A stretch of DNA of 54,221 nt from Candidatus Bathyarchaeota archaeon (GTDB taxonomy: Archaea; Thermoproteota; Bathyarchaeia; Bathyarchaeales; Bathycorpusculaceae): the NCBI GenBank assembly GCA_025059195.1, contig JANXDU010000008.1:1-54221 (forward strand), in the 5' to 3' direction. Below are positions 41,432-49,914 of the stretch, one piece after another. Every line of letters starts with the position of its first letter. The first letter of the stretch is position 1. The notes beneath the pieces were generated by a model. It did no database searches. It was given only the letters and a program-made list of their open reading frames with translations, and was not told where the DNA came from. A program made the position numbers and the translations under genes.

Positions 41432-42229
41432 ATGAAGGCCTTGAAGATTTTTAAAGATTTGGTAGCCTTCCTCACAATAATTCCATTAACAAAAGAGGAA
41501 AGCTTCATTGAAACTTCCGCAAGGTATATGTTCTTATTTCCAATCTTTGGAGGGATCATCGGCCTCCTTGCAGCAACCTACTTTCAACTCTGCACAGGAC
41601 TGCTATCCTTTTTTGCGCCTTTTTTGCAGAGGTTTTTAGGAATTATAGGTGACCTATTTGTGAGGGGCTTTCCGTCGGCGGCGACAGTTTCCTTTTTGCT
41701 TGCTTTGACAGGGCTTCAACATTTCGATGGACTTGTCGATTTAGGTAACGCTTTAGGATTTAAAAACCTCGAAGAAAGAAGGTTTATGGCTCATGCTTGG
41801 ACCATAACCCATAGGGGAGCTTTCCTGGCAATTTTTGTGGAATTTTTGGCGTTTCTCGGAATCTTTTTGACAAAATCCAGTGTAGTGTTTAAAGCTTTGA
41901 TTTGCGCTGAAGTTTCGGCGAAGCTGGCGATGGTTACGTTAACGTTTTTCGGGAAACCCGCTTATGGAGGACTTGGCGCACTGTTTGTTAAGCTTAACAA
42001 GAGAAACAAATCCATCATCCTATCATACGCCATTTCTTTCCTCATAGTCTTTCCACTTTTCGGGCTGTTAGGCTTAATCTTTTTGTTTGTAAGCTTCGCT
42101 GCGGGCTTTTTAATGGAAAAGCTTTCGGAGAAAACTTTCGGCGGCACTTCAGGCGATGTTCTCGGCGCAACCAACGAGCTTGTTAGGGCTTTATGCTTGC
42201 TTATGACAGCTTTAGAGGTTGCATCATGA
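41432..42229 (+). CDS. CobS paralogue with altered active-site motifs
   Basis: The 265-residue membrane protein of the CobS family keeps the overall helix pattern and the C-terminal GGTSGDVLGATNELVRA. Key catalytic stretches differ from the canonical copy at 35154: the acidic motif reads QHFDGLVDLGNALG (D99 and D103 kept, third Asp replaced by N106, Gly by Ala), and the usual M-[KRH]-D-x3-G-x2-G motif is replaced by AHAWTITHRGAF. It could be inactive, regulatory, or act on another head group. It is co-transcribed with CobY (ATGA overlap), then a SPASM radical SAM gene and DUF362. Confidence 0.8.
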   Translation: MKALKIFKDLVAFLTIIPLTKEESFIETSARYMFLFPIFGGIIGLLAATYFQLCTGLLSFFAPFLQRFLGIIGDLFVRGFPSAATVSFLLALTGLQHFDGLVDLGNALGFKNLEERRFMAHAWTITHRGAFLAIFVEFLAFLGIFLTKSSVVFKALICAEVSAKLAMVTLTFFGKPAYGGLGALFVKLNKRNKSIILSYAISFLIVFPLFGLLGLIFLFVSFAAGFLMEKLSEKTFGGTSGDVLGATNELVRALCLLMTALEVAS

Positions 42230-42855
42230 AACTTCCTGCGCTTATTATGGCTGGTGGGAAGGGTAAAAGATTCTGTTCAAACGTTGAAAAACCTTTAGCC
42301 CCTTTTATGGGTAAGCCTCTAATAGACTGGGTTGTTAAGGCGATTCAGTCCGCAAGTAAAATTTCAGATTTCTACATCGTGACGAGCCCGGACACGCCGA
42401 AAACTGAGGAGAAATGTCTCCGTGAAAGTTTAAAGGTTATTCACACCGATGGAAGAGGCTACCATGACGATTTGAAACAAGCTATAATAAAAGGCAAGCT
42501 ATTCCACCCAGTTCTAACGGTTTCTTCAGATCTTCCCGCCCTAACCGGAAGCTTCATTGATAAAATAGTCTCAATTTACGAACATTGCGGGAAACCGGCC
42601 CTAACAGTTTTAGTTCCCGTGGAAAAGTTTAGGAGAGTTGGGCTTTCCACCCCTTCCCTTTACAATTATGGGGGCTTATGCTACGCGGTTTCCGGCGTCA
42701 ACGTCATTGATGGCTCTAAAATATCCGAGGGAGAAATGGATCAAGAAGTCCTCATTCTGGAGGACGTTGAAGCCGTCATAAACGTAAATAGTTATGAAGA
42801 CCTTAAAAAGGCTGAACACTTCCTCTCAACCATTTCGAGAACAGAAACATTTTAA
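42226..42855 (+). CDS. cobY: Adenosylcobinamide-phosphate guanylyltransferase, archaeal CobY
   Basis: The 209-residue nucleotidyltransferase begins PALIMAGGKGKRF, the G-G-x-G-x-R GTP-binding loop, with EKPLAPFMGKPLIDWVV next and VSSDLPALTG as the metal-binding Asp segment. CobY replaces bacterial CobU for guanylylation in archaea and makes adenosylcobinamide-GDP for CobS. ATG 42226 overlaps the stop of the CobS paralogue. A related MobA-like molybdopterin role is less likely because of the neighbours. Confidence 0.88.
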   Translation: MKLPALIMAGGKGKRFCSNVEKPLAPFMGKPLIDWVVKAIQSASKISDFYIVTSPDTPKTEEKCLRESLKVIHTDGRGYHDDLKQAIIKGKLFHPVLTVSSDLPALTGSFIDKIVSIYEHCGKPALTVLVPVEKFRRVGLSTPSLYNYGGLCYAVSGVNVIDGSKISEGEMDQEVLILEDVEAVINVNSYEDLKKAEHFLSTISRTETF

Positions 42856-42903
42856 CCATAGCGCTTAACCAATTAAATCAACATCGACGAAAAAGGGAGC
42901 ATC

Positions 42904-44313
42904 TTGAACCTCTTAAAACACAGCAACTTCTGGAACGCTGTGATGACTTCCCCGTTTGTCAAGAGGATGTTAGCGCTTTCCATAAGACGGTGTGATGGTT
43001 GTGGTGGGCAAGTGCTGGACATAGCCCTCGATAAATATGTCGGTTCGGACACGCAAAAGTGCAAAAAATGTAGTTTTCCGGCGCGTGTGATAATTTTTTG
43101 GGTTGAGTTCCTAAGGAGAAGCCTAGCCATTGAAAGGCAAAAGGTTGAGAAAATTTTAGCTGACCCCTACGCGAGAAGGGGAATAAAAAGTGTTGTTAAA
43201 ACATTCCTTTATTTTGGCGTCAAGAAGCCCTTAACAGTTTATGCGCCCTTTCTTGTCGTTTGGGACTATACGTACAAGTGTAATTTACGCTGTAGGCATT
43301 GCTACTCAAACGCTGGTGCATCAGCGATGAAAGAGCTGAACACGGAGGAGGCCCTAAACGTTGTAGACCAACTTGCAGATTTCGGTGTTGTTTCCCTAGC
43401 GTTTTCAGGCGGAGAACCATTAATGCGGAAGGACTTCTTTGAAGTCGCAAAGCACGCCGTCGATTCCGGCCTATATGTTTCATTGGCCACTAATGGGACT
43501 TTGCTGAACAAGCAAACAGCTCAAAAATTGAAGAAAACGGGAATCCATTACGTTGAAATCAGCGTTGACGGAAGTGATGCGAAACTCCACGACGAGTTTA
43601 GAGGAGTTCCAGGCGCCTTTGAATTGGCAATAACGGGGTTAAAAAATTGTGTTGGGCAAGGCCTCTGCGCTTCGGTTGCCGTAACGGCCACCAAGAAAAA
43701 CTTCAAGGACATACCAAAAATATTGGAGCTATCGGAAAAAATTGGCGCCAAAAGGTTTGTGTTGTTTAACTTTGTCCCTACGGGAAGGGGGGTTGACGTG
43801 GTTTCTCAAGATCTTTCACCTAAAGAAAGGGAGGAAGTGATGCTTTTCTTGCTCGATAGGTTGTTATCGGGTTCTAAGGTGGCGATTTTGACCACAACTC
43901 CACAGCTAGCTAGAGTTGCTGTGTCCCATCAAAGAGGGGTCTCCGACGAAGTTTTCCTTCCAATGGCGCATATGCAAACAAGCAAGGTGAGCAAAAAAGC
44001 CGTCGCTTTGGCTGATTTCATCGGCGGATGCGGGGCTGGAAGGCTTTATTGCTCAATTTCTCCGGAGGGAGACGTTCATCCATGCGTTTTTCTTCCAATA
44101 AAGATAGGCAACTTGAAAACTGACAACTTTGGAGAACTGTGGCTTCACTCTGAGATGTTCCAAGCTTTAAGGAACAGAGAAAACCTCAAGGGATCTTGTG
44201 GAACCTGCTCTTTCAAGTATATTTGTGGTGGGTGTAGAGCAAGAGCCTATGCATACACCCGTGATTTTCTCGCCCCCGATCCTGGATGCATACTTGTCGA
44301 AGAGTGCACTTAG
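42904..44313 (+). CDS. SPASM-type radical SAM protein with N-terminal Cys4 module, unknown
   Basis: The protein has 469 residues. Residues about 25-60 hold two Cys pairs (C30/C33, C53/C56), probably a zinc site. The radical SAM motif is CNLRCRHC (C126, C130, C133), followed by FSGGEPLMRKDFF. The C-terminus carries a SPASM/twitch-like set (GGCGAGRLYCSISPEGDVHPCVFLP, then CGTCSFKYICGGCRARAYAY and a final Cys near residue 462), suggesting one or two auxiliary clusters. Relatives modify peptides or tetrapyrroles. GGGAG lies 4 bases before the TTG start. No peptide substrate gene is visible nearby; DUF362 follows with no gap. Confidence 0.75.
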   Translation: MNLLKHSNFWNAVMTSPFVKRMLALSIRRCDGCGGQVLDIALDKYVGSDTQKCKKCSFPARVIIFWVEFLRRSLAIERQKVEKILADPYARRGIKSVVKTFLYFGVKKPLTVYAPFLVVWDYTYKCNLRCRHCYSNAGASAMKELNTEEALNVVDQLADFGVVSLAFSGGEPLMRKDFFEVAKHAVDSGLYVSLATNGTLLNKQTAQKLKKTGIHYVEISVDGSDAKLHDEFRGVPGAFELAITGLKNCVGQGLCASVAVTATKKNFKDIPKILELSEKIGAKRFVLFNFVPTGRGVDVVSQDLSPKEREEVMLFLLDRLLSGSKVAILTTTPQLARVAVSHQRGVSDEVFLPMAHMQTSKVSKKAVALADFIGGCGAGRLYCSISPEGDVHPCVFLPIKIGNLKTDNFGELWLHSEMFQALRNRENLKGSCGTCSFKYICGGCRARAYAYTRDFLAPDPGCILVEECT

Positions 44314-45279
44314 ATGAAAAAAACAGAAGGAAAAAAAGTTGTTTTAATAACTGAAGTTAAAAGTGAAAGTCTCGAGAAAAAGTTAGATGAAATCCTTCGA
44401 AAGGTTGGTTTCAAAGCTAAGGGCAAAGTGCTTGTAAAACCAAACATGTGCATGCCGGGATACGTTCCCGGCGCAGTGACAAGCCCTAAAGTCATTTATT
44501 ATATTGTAAGACTGCTTAGGAAAACATCTGAGGAAGTTATAGTTGGAGAATCGGACGGCTACAACTACTCATGTGATTTAGCCTTTGAAAAGACCGGGAT
44601 CAAAGATGCTGCCGAAAAAGCTGGCGGCAAAACGATAAACCTTTCAAGGGACAAGTTGGTTCAAGTAAGTTTCAAAGATAAAGAATTCAAAATTAAACGG
44701 CTGTTTCTTCCTAAAACATTGTTTGAAGTGGACTCGGTGGTTAATGTACCTATAATGAAGACCCATGAATTCACAGTTTACAGCGGAGCCTTAAAGAACC
44801 TTTTCGGGTTAATCCCTGACAGAAAAAGGATTTTCCTACATCCCCACCTCAACGAGGTTTTGTTCACGTTGTACGAGCTAACCAAGCCAATGACAGTGAT
44901 GGACGCCTTAACAGCCATGGAAAAGAACGGGCCAACTAGGGGAACGCCGGTGGAAATGAACCTCGTCTTAGCAAGCAAATGTCCACTTGCCTTAGACGTG
45001 GTTGCAACGGAAATCATGGGGCTGGATTGGGAGAAAATCAGCCATTTAAGTTATATTGCTCAGAAAACCAAATTTGATAGACAAAACGTGAAAGTTGTAG
45101 GGGATAGCGCGAGATATTCTCGGAAATTCGCCACTCCCGTGGTGGATTTACCGGTGGAAATGCAGTTAAAAATATACCAACATGCTTTGTTGACAAAGAT
45201 GTTTTTCTCAAATCCAAATTTTGTTAAGATCCTTCAGAAATTCGTCTCACTTTACAGAAGTTTAAGAGGATCTACTTAG
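44314..45279 (+). CDS. DUF362 family protein
   Basis: The protein has 321 residues and lies directly after the stop of the SPASM radical SAM gene. Conserved features include VLVKPNMCMPGYVPGAVTSPKVI, VVGESDG, VVNVPIMKTHEFTVYSGALKNLFG and DRKRIFLHPHLNEVLFTL, all DUF362 marks. No ferredoxin domain is fused at the end, unlike many family members. The family is poorly understood; its repeated link with radical SAM and iron-sulfur proteins suggests redox or assembly work. The stop overlaps that of the convergent glycosyltransferase by 8 bases. Confidence 0.8.
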   Translation: MKKTEGKKVVLITEVKSESLEKKLDEILRKVGFKAKGKVLVKPNMCMPGYVPGAVTSPKVIYYIVRLLRKTSEEVIVGESDGYNYSCDLAFEKTGIKDAAEKAGGKTINLSRDKLVQVSFKDKEFKIKRLFLPKTLFEVDSVVNVPIMKTHEFTVYSGALKNLFGLIPDRKRIFLHPHLNEVLFTLYELTKPMTVMDALTAMEKNGPTRGTPVEMNLVLASKCPLALDVVATEIMGLDWEKISHLSYIAQKTKFDRQNVKVVGDSARYSRKFATPVVDLPVEMQLKIYQHALLTKMFFSNPNFVKILQKFVSLYRSLRGST

Positions 45280-46471
45280 CCAAAACCTCGTTGTAGACTT
45301 CTAGAACTTGTCTAGCCACTTTTTGCCAGCTGAAATTCTTTTCAACAGTTTTTCTGCCCGAAAGTCCCATTTCGTGTGCAAAATCGGGATTTTCCAGAAG
45401 ATAAAGAATTCCTTCAACTAAGCCTTGAAGGTCTTGAGATTTTACCAAAAGGCCGTTTTCGCCGTGGTTAACGACTTCTGGGATACCTCCAACGTTGGTG
45501 GCTACTACTGGTAAGCCGCTTGCCAAAGCTTCTAACAGCGTGAAAGGCATGCCCTCATAAACTGATGGAAGCACAAAAACCTCAGCTGCTTGATAAAGTT
45601 TAGGCAACTTATCATCCGGAGTATATCCTAGGAAAAAGACGTTTTTTTCAACTTTCAGTTTGCTAGCCAACACCCTCAATTCCTTCTCTTCGTTGCGAAA
45701 GCCTTTCCCAGAAATTACAAACTTTACGTCTTTGATTTTCCGCAGAATAAAAGGAACGGCCTTCAAAAGTGTCCGTAAGCCTTTTCTGCGGTATAAACGG
45801 CCCACATAAAGCACAACCTTGTCATCGACGAATCCCATCTCTCTTTTGACCTTGTCTTTTTCATCCGTTGGCTTAAACTTGTTAATGTCAACTCCGTTGT
45901 ATATCACATGCACCTTGTTTGCGCTCACATCGTAGTGTTCTAGAAGTTCCATTTTTGTATGAGTGCTTACTGCGATTATTTTGTCTGAACGTTCAAGCAG
46001 TTTATGTTCAAAAAACCTTAAGAGGCTGTTGAAGCTTCTAACGATCTTTTCGTTTCCATTAAGCCCAAGGAAGGGTTCATGTTTAAGCGCGTCACCCTCA
46101 CTTTTCCATGTAGTGTGAACTGTTGTAACTAACGCTTCCCCCAAGTTTTTGGGAACTGCAAAACTCGGGACTAATGGAAGATTAACGTGCACAACTTCTA
46201 TCGGAAACTTTCCACTAACCTCCATTAGCTTTTTAGAGGAGTGCACATAAAAAAGAGCAGACTCCAACAGCGGAATTTTAATGGTTTTAATTCGTAAAAC
46301 TTTAACTTTCCCGCTAGGCTGTTCACCCTTCACGTTTTCTTGACTGTTCTTAGTAATAACATATACAAGGTTTTCAAGGCGAGCAAGGTTTCTCGCTAGA
46401 TAGTAAACATACGATCCCGTTCCACCTATTAGGGGAAGATACTCTGGAGTTAAGAAACATACGTTAACCAA
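45272..46471 (-). CDS. Glycosyltransferase family 4
   Basis: The 399-residue GT-B enzyme has an N-terminus with FLTPEYLPLIGGTGSYVYYLARNLAR, and a donor domain with VIYNGVDINKFKP, VLYVGRLYRRKGLRTLL, FFLGYTPDDKLPKLYQAAEVF and the E-x7-E segment YEGMPFTLLEALASGLPVVATNVGG. It starts at TTG 46471 and overlaps the upstream family 2 gene by 22 bases, making three coupled glycosyltransferases on this strand. Likely role: surface or lipid-linked glycan assembly; donor and acceptor unknown. Confidence 0.88.
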   Translation of the reverse strand: MVNVCFLTPEYLPLIGGTGSYVYYLARNLARLENLVYVITKNSQENVKGEQPSGKVKVLRIKTIKIPLLESALFYVHSSKKLMEVSGKFPIEVVHVNLPLVPSFAVPKNLGEALVTTVHTTWKSEGDALKHEPFLGLNGNEKIVRSFNSLLRFFEHKLLERSDKIIAVSTHTKMELLEHYDVSANKVHVIYNGVDINKFKPTDEKDKVKREMGFVDDKVVLYVGRLYRRKGLRTLLKAVPFILRKIKDVKFVISGKGFRNEEKELRVLASKLKVEKNVFFLGYTPDDKLPKLYQAAEVFVLPSVYEGMPFTLLEALASGLPVVATNVGGIPEVVNHGENGLLVKSQDLQGLVEGILYLLENPDFAHEMGLSGRKTVEKNFSWQKVARQVLEVYNEVLAK

Positions 46472-47496
46472 TTCTGGTCCTTTCCCCTATCAGCCTTTAA
46501 GGCTTTTAAAACTGTGATGGTGCCTCCCAACGTCCAAGCCATTGCCCTAACGAAATAAACAATAACAAGCAACATGGCTGCGGGATCTCTAAAATACAGC
46601 GAAATCCTCATTGCGTAAATAACGTAATAAGTTAACAAAAAAACTAAAGTAAAAGCCGCTATGCACAGCATAACTCTTGCTTTTTCCAATGTTAATCCCA
46701 AAATTACCGATACAAAAATAAAAGCCAACAGAACGGGTTGAAGGTTCATTCCAAAATCTGTGATCTTGTCACCCCTCACGAGTTTCGGCCTTTTAAAGTA
46801 AAGCTTTAGGGTGTTTTTGCCGTATTGCAGTTGTTGTTTAAAGTATTCGAGCCATGTTGGCCTGTTGAAGTGGTAACATTTTGCTTCAGGCTCAAAAACC
46901 AATTTGTATCCTTTGTCTGTTACCTTGTATCCGAAGTCCGTATCGTATTGTGTAGGAAGACTTTCATCGAAGCCTCCGACTTCCTCTATGACGCATCGTT
47001 TAACAAGCAGATTCATCGTTGCCAAGCGTTTGGCATCACTGCTTTTCCGAAGTCTGTCATACCTATATTTAATGTCGTATCCGATGCATCTAGGTAATGC
47101 GTGTTGTGGGTTCCACGTTTCAACTCCCCCACCGACTCCTCCCACCTGCGGGTCTTTCAAATGTTTTACAAGTGTGCGTAACCAATTTTTTTCAACTTTT
47201 ACGTCTGCATCCACTATCGCGATTAATTCTCCTTTTGCGATTTTTACCGCGTAATTGTAAGCGGACGGCGCGTTTGATGGTCTTACAATAACCTTTGCTG
47301 GATATTTTTCGGCTATCTTCACCGTAGAGTCCTTTGATCCTCCATCTACGATTATTACCTCAAGAAGGTTTTTCGGGTAATCCAATTCAAAAATCGATCT
47401 TAAACACTCGCCGATGGTTCGTTCATTGTTAAAGGTTGTAATAATAAGTGATACTTTGGGAAAGTTCTCCCATGGTTCCATATCAAACGCCAACAT
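46450..47496 (-). CDS. Glycosyltransferase family 2 with C-terminal membrane helices
   Basis: The 348-residue protein has a GT-A domain: VSLIITTFNNERTIGECLRSIF, VIIVDGGSKDSTV, and the metal motif IVDADVKVEK, then FDESLPTQYDTDFGYKV. After about residue 240 there are three hydrophobic segments, so the enzyme is held at the membrane and could act on a lipid-linked acceptor. ATG 47496 overlaps the upstream gene by 14 bases; an internal ATG at 47481 would avoid overlap and is nearly as likely. Confidence 0.85.
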   Translation of the reverse strand: MLAFDMEPWENFPKVSLIITTFNNERTIGECLRSIFELDYPKNLLEVIIVDGGSKDSTVKIAEKYPAKVIVRPSNAPSAYNYAVKIAKGELIAIVDADVKVEKNWLRTLVKHLKDPQVGGVGGGVETWNPQHALPRCIGYDIKYRYDRLRKSSDAKRLATMNLLVKRCVIEEVGGFDESLPTQYDTDFGYKVTDKGYKLVFEPEAKCYHFNRPTWLEYFKQQLQYGKNTLKLYFKRPKLVRGDKITDFGMNLQPVLLAFIFVSVILGLTLEKARVMLCIAAFTLVFLLTYYVIYAMRISLYFRDPAAMLLVIVYFVRAMAWTLGGTITVLKALKADRGKDQNWLTYVS

Positions 47497-48184
47497 ACGC
47501 TGTCAAAATAGATATGAAGATTCTAATGCCGTCCTTGAGGGGAGTCAGCTTAGATTTTCCATAAGTCCTCTGCTCAAACCTTATTGAGACCTCCTTAGAT
47601 TTTAAGCCAATCTTTAAAGCTTTTACCAACATTTCAGACTCGATTTCATACCCATTAGACTTTAGACGCATTTTCCTTAAGATGGCTGATTTAAATGCAC
47701 GATAACCTGACTGAGAATCCGTAGTAGCTTTCCCGGTGAGCACTCTAATTAAGAAGTTGAACAATTGGACTCCAATCTTGTTCAGCCTGTTGGAGAAAAC
47801 ATTTTCCTTGCATAAAAAGCGGGATCCAACGACGAGGTCTACCTCATTCTTTAATACAGGCTCTAAAACCTTTGGAAGTTCCTCCGGTTTATGCGAGCCA
47901 TCTGAGTCCAAGGTTACAATTATTTCGCCCTTCGCCTTTTTGAACCCCAGCCTAAGTGCGTAGCCTTTTCCCATATGCCTTTTAAGGCGATAAACCTCAA
48001 CCTTCTTGCTTTTCGAAATTTCTAGAGAATTGTCTGTGGAGCAGTCGTCGATGACCAGTATTTCGTAGGGTAGACACATTTTTTCAACGGCGGCTTTAAC
48101 CCCTTCAATTACATTGCCCACTGTGGGCTCTTCATTAAAGACTGGAATGACTATGGAGATTAACGGTTTTTCGCGCATCACCAT
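47483..48184 (-). CDS. Glycosyltransferase family 2, polyprenyl-phosphate sugar synthase-like
   Basis: The 233-residue GT-A enzyme shows SIVIPVFNEEPTVGNVIEGV, ILVIDDCSTDNSLE, the DxD-type VTLDSDGSHKPEEL, then TDSQSGYRAFK and YGKSKLTPLKDG, as in dolichyl-phosphate mannose synthases. It is a paralogue of the enzyme at 37831-38514. It begins the three-gene unit on this strand; starts at 48184 and 48178 are both possible. GCATATAAT read on the minus strand (48221-48229) would place its transcription start about 14 bases upstream. Confidence 0.86.
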   Translation of the reverse strand: MVMREKPLISIVIPVFNEEPTVGNVIEGVKAAVEKMCLPYEILVIDDCSTDNSLEISKSKKVEVYRLKRHMGKGYALRLGFKKAKGEIIVTLDSDGSHKPEELPKVLEPVLKNEVDLVVGSRFLCKENVFSNRLNKIGVQLFNFLIRVLTGKATTDSQSGYRAFKSAILRKMRLKSNGYEIESEMLVKALKIGLKSKEVSIRFEQRTYGKSKLTPLKDGIRIFISILTAYVGV

Positions 48185-48202
48185 GTCTTTAGAGGAAGAT
48201 GC

Positions 48203-48229
48203 TTATAAATCATGTCAAACATTATATGC
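48203..48229. promoter_or_regulatory. Divergent promoter with two TATA boxes
   Basis: CTTATAAATC at about 48202-48211 read forward predicts transcription near 48232, two bases before ATG 48234. GCATATAAT read in reverse (48221-48229) predicts transcription near 48198 for the glycosyltransferase at 48184. The boxes are interleaved, so only one direction may fire at a time. Confidence 0.5.
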
Positions 48230-48233
48230 AGGG

Positions 48234-48791
48234 ATGGAAAACGGTGAGATTATAGGCAGAATTAAGGAAAACGTTCTTAGAAGGGTTAACACTGACAAAA
48301 TTATGTGGTTTTCTATGTGGTTTCTTGTTTCAATAACAACTTTTGGGTTAGCTTTATTTCCAATGATTTATCAATTAATTGAAAGAAGAAATAGACATTT
48401 TCATCGTCAAAAGGAACTGGAGACTTTTGCCATTTCCGTCCTAAAGAGAAAAGGGATAAACATTGAAGTTGAACCAGAAAAGCTTCGTGAACGAAACTCC
48501 TTCTTGTGGACGCTGTCCATAGTTTTGATTGTTCCAATTTTTGCTGTAGCCTTTTTCCTTTCTAAAGATCTGCTTTTACATGAACGGAGACAAGTCTCTT
48601 TATTTAAGAAGATTCTCCCAGACGAGGACGTTGCAGAACAAAAAATTGATTTGAAATTTTACGTAGCGATAACTCTGGCAACGCTGGGGGTGGGAATAAT
48701 CTACTGGCTCTACAGGGTTTTCAACGACTATAACAACCATTTTAAGGAACAATGGAAAATTGAGGATAGGATGGTTGAACTGCTTGGATGA
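48234..48791 (+). CDS. Three-helix membrane protein, unknown
   Basis: The protein has 185 residues from ATG 48234, the start predicted by the TATA box for a leaderless mRNA; the in-frame ATG at 48183 lies upstream of that promoter. Hydrophobic segments occur at about residues 22-43, 89-108 and 143-162, separated by charged loops with many Arg, Lys and Glu. A polar loop (RRNRHFHRQKELETFAISVLKRKG) suggests a cytoplasmic helix pair. I do not recognise a family. It precedes and slightly overlaps the CobD-like gene. Confidence 0.65.
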   Translation: MENGEIIGRIKENVLRRVNTDKIMWFSMWFLVSITTFGLALFPMIYQLIERRNRHFHRQKELETFAISVLKRKGINIEVEPEKLRERNSFLWTLSIVLIVPIFAVAFFLSKDLLLHERRQVSLFKKILPDEDVAEQKIDLKFYVAITLATLGVGIIYWLYRVFNDYNNHFKEQWKIEDRMVELLG

Positions 48792-49914
48792 GAAAATTCA
48801 ACCCAGACAACACGGCGGCGACGTGTGGGCTTTAACGCGAAAATACGGCATACCCCTTGAAAAAATTGTCGATTTCAGCGCTCCTATAAATTTCCTTGGG
48901 CCGTCTCCAAGGGCGATAGAAGCTGTAAAACGGTTTGCAGAGCTCATTAAGTTCTATCCCGATCAAAATCCGTCGGATCTCAAGAAAGACTTGTGTGACT
49001 ACGTTGGAAGGATAAATCCAGAGAACGTCGTGCTTGGAAATGGGTCTATGGAACTGATATATCGGTTTGCCGAAACCCTCATTCGTGGAACGGAAGCTTT
49101 AATTCCGGTTCCATCCTTTACAGAATATGAAAGAGTTAGCTTGCTGGTTTCTGCGAAGCCTAAGCTGGTGGACATGCTTCCAGAGTTCACCTTAAACGTT
49201 GACGTAATTAAAGGATTAATTAATAGTAATAAAAACACCCGTTTATTGTTTATTTGTAACCCTCACAGCCCATCTGGGAGACTCTTCAATCGCAGTCTGA
49301 TTTTAGACTTGGTTGAGTTTTGCCTTGAAAGGGGAGTTTATGTTGTTTTAGACGAAAACTACATAGACTTCGTTGAACCCGTTGAAAAATACACGCTAGC
49401 TCATTATGTGGATAAATATGAAAACATCTTTGTGGTTAGGTCGTTCTCAAAGTTTTTTGGAATGCCGGGCATAAGGATAGGCTATGGAATAGGCTGCAGG
49501 AAAATTGTCCAAAAACTGGAAGTGGCTAAGCAACCTTGGTGTATAAATTCCTTGGCCATAGTGGCGGCTCGTGAAGCGTTAAAAGACAGCGAGTATATTA
49601 AAAAGACAAAAGTGCAAATTAGAGAAGAGCGGAAAAAGCTGGCCGATCTACTGAACGGAACAGGCGTTTTAAGAGTTTATCCCTCTGAAACAAACTTTTT
49701 GCTTGTTAAAATTCTTAAAGATGGTTTTACTGCGAGGGATTTAAAGGAAAGGCTTGAGGAGAGAGGGATTCTCATAAGAGACTGCGGAGATTTCCACGGT
49801 TTAAACGAAAGTTACTTCAGGGTAACCGTCAGATGCCTAGAGGAAAACTTAATGCTTGTAAACATGATTAAAGGGCTTCTTTTAAACGGGAAATCGCAAA
49901 AAATTAGTGCTTAA
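48784..49914 (+). CDS. cobD: L-threonine-O-3-phosphate decarboxylase-like PLP enzyme (CobD)
   Basis: The protein has 376 residues from TTG 48784, which fits the family's habit of starting about ten residues before HGGDVWALTRKYG. This fold-type I PLP enzyme has DFSAPINFLGPSP, LGNGSMELIYRFAE, DENYIDFVEP and the PLP-lysine region VVRSFSKFFGMPGIRIGYG. CobD makes aminopropanol phosphate for the nucleotide-loop linker; histidinol-phosphate aminotransferase is the main alternative, but CbiB next door favours CobD. TTG 48760 and 48775 are other possible starts. It overlaps convergent CbiB by 33 bases. Confidence 0.82.
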   Translation: MDEKIQPRQHGGDVWALTRKYGIPLEKIVDFSAPINFLGPSPRAIEAVKRFAELIKFYPDQNPSDLKKDLCDYVGRINPENVVLGNGSMELIYRFAETLIRGTEALIPVPSFTEYERVSLLVSAKPKLVDMLPEFTLNVDVIKGLINSNKNTRLLFICNPHSPSGRLFNRSLILDLVEFCLERGVYVVLDENYIDFVEPVEKYTLAHYVDKYENIFVVRSFSKFFGMPGIRIGYGIGCRKIVQKLEVAKQPWCINSLAIVAAREALKDSEYIKKTKVQIREERKKLADLLNGTGVLRVYPSETNFLLVKILKDGFTARDLKERLEERGILIRDCGDFHGLNESYFRVTVRCLEENLMLVNMIKGLLLNGKSQKISA

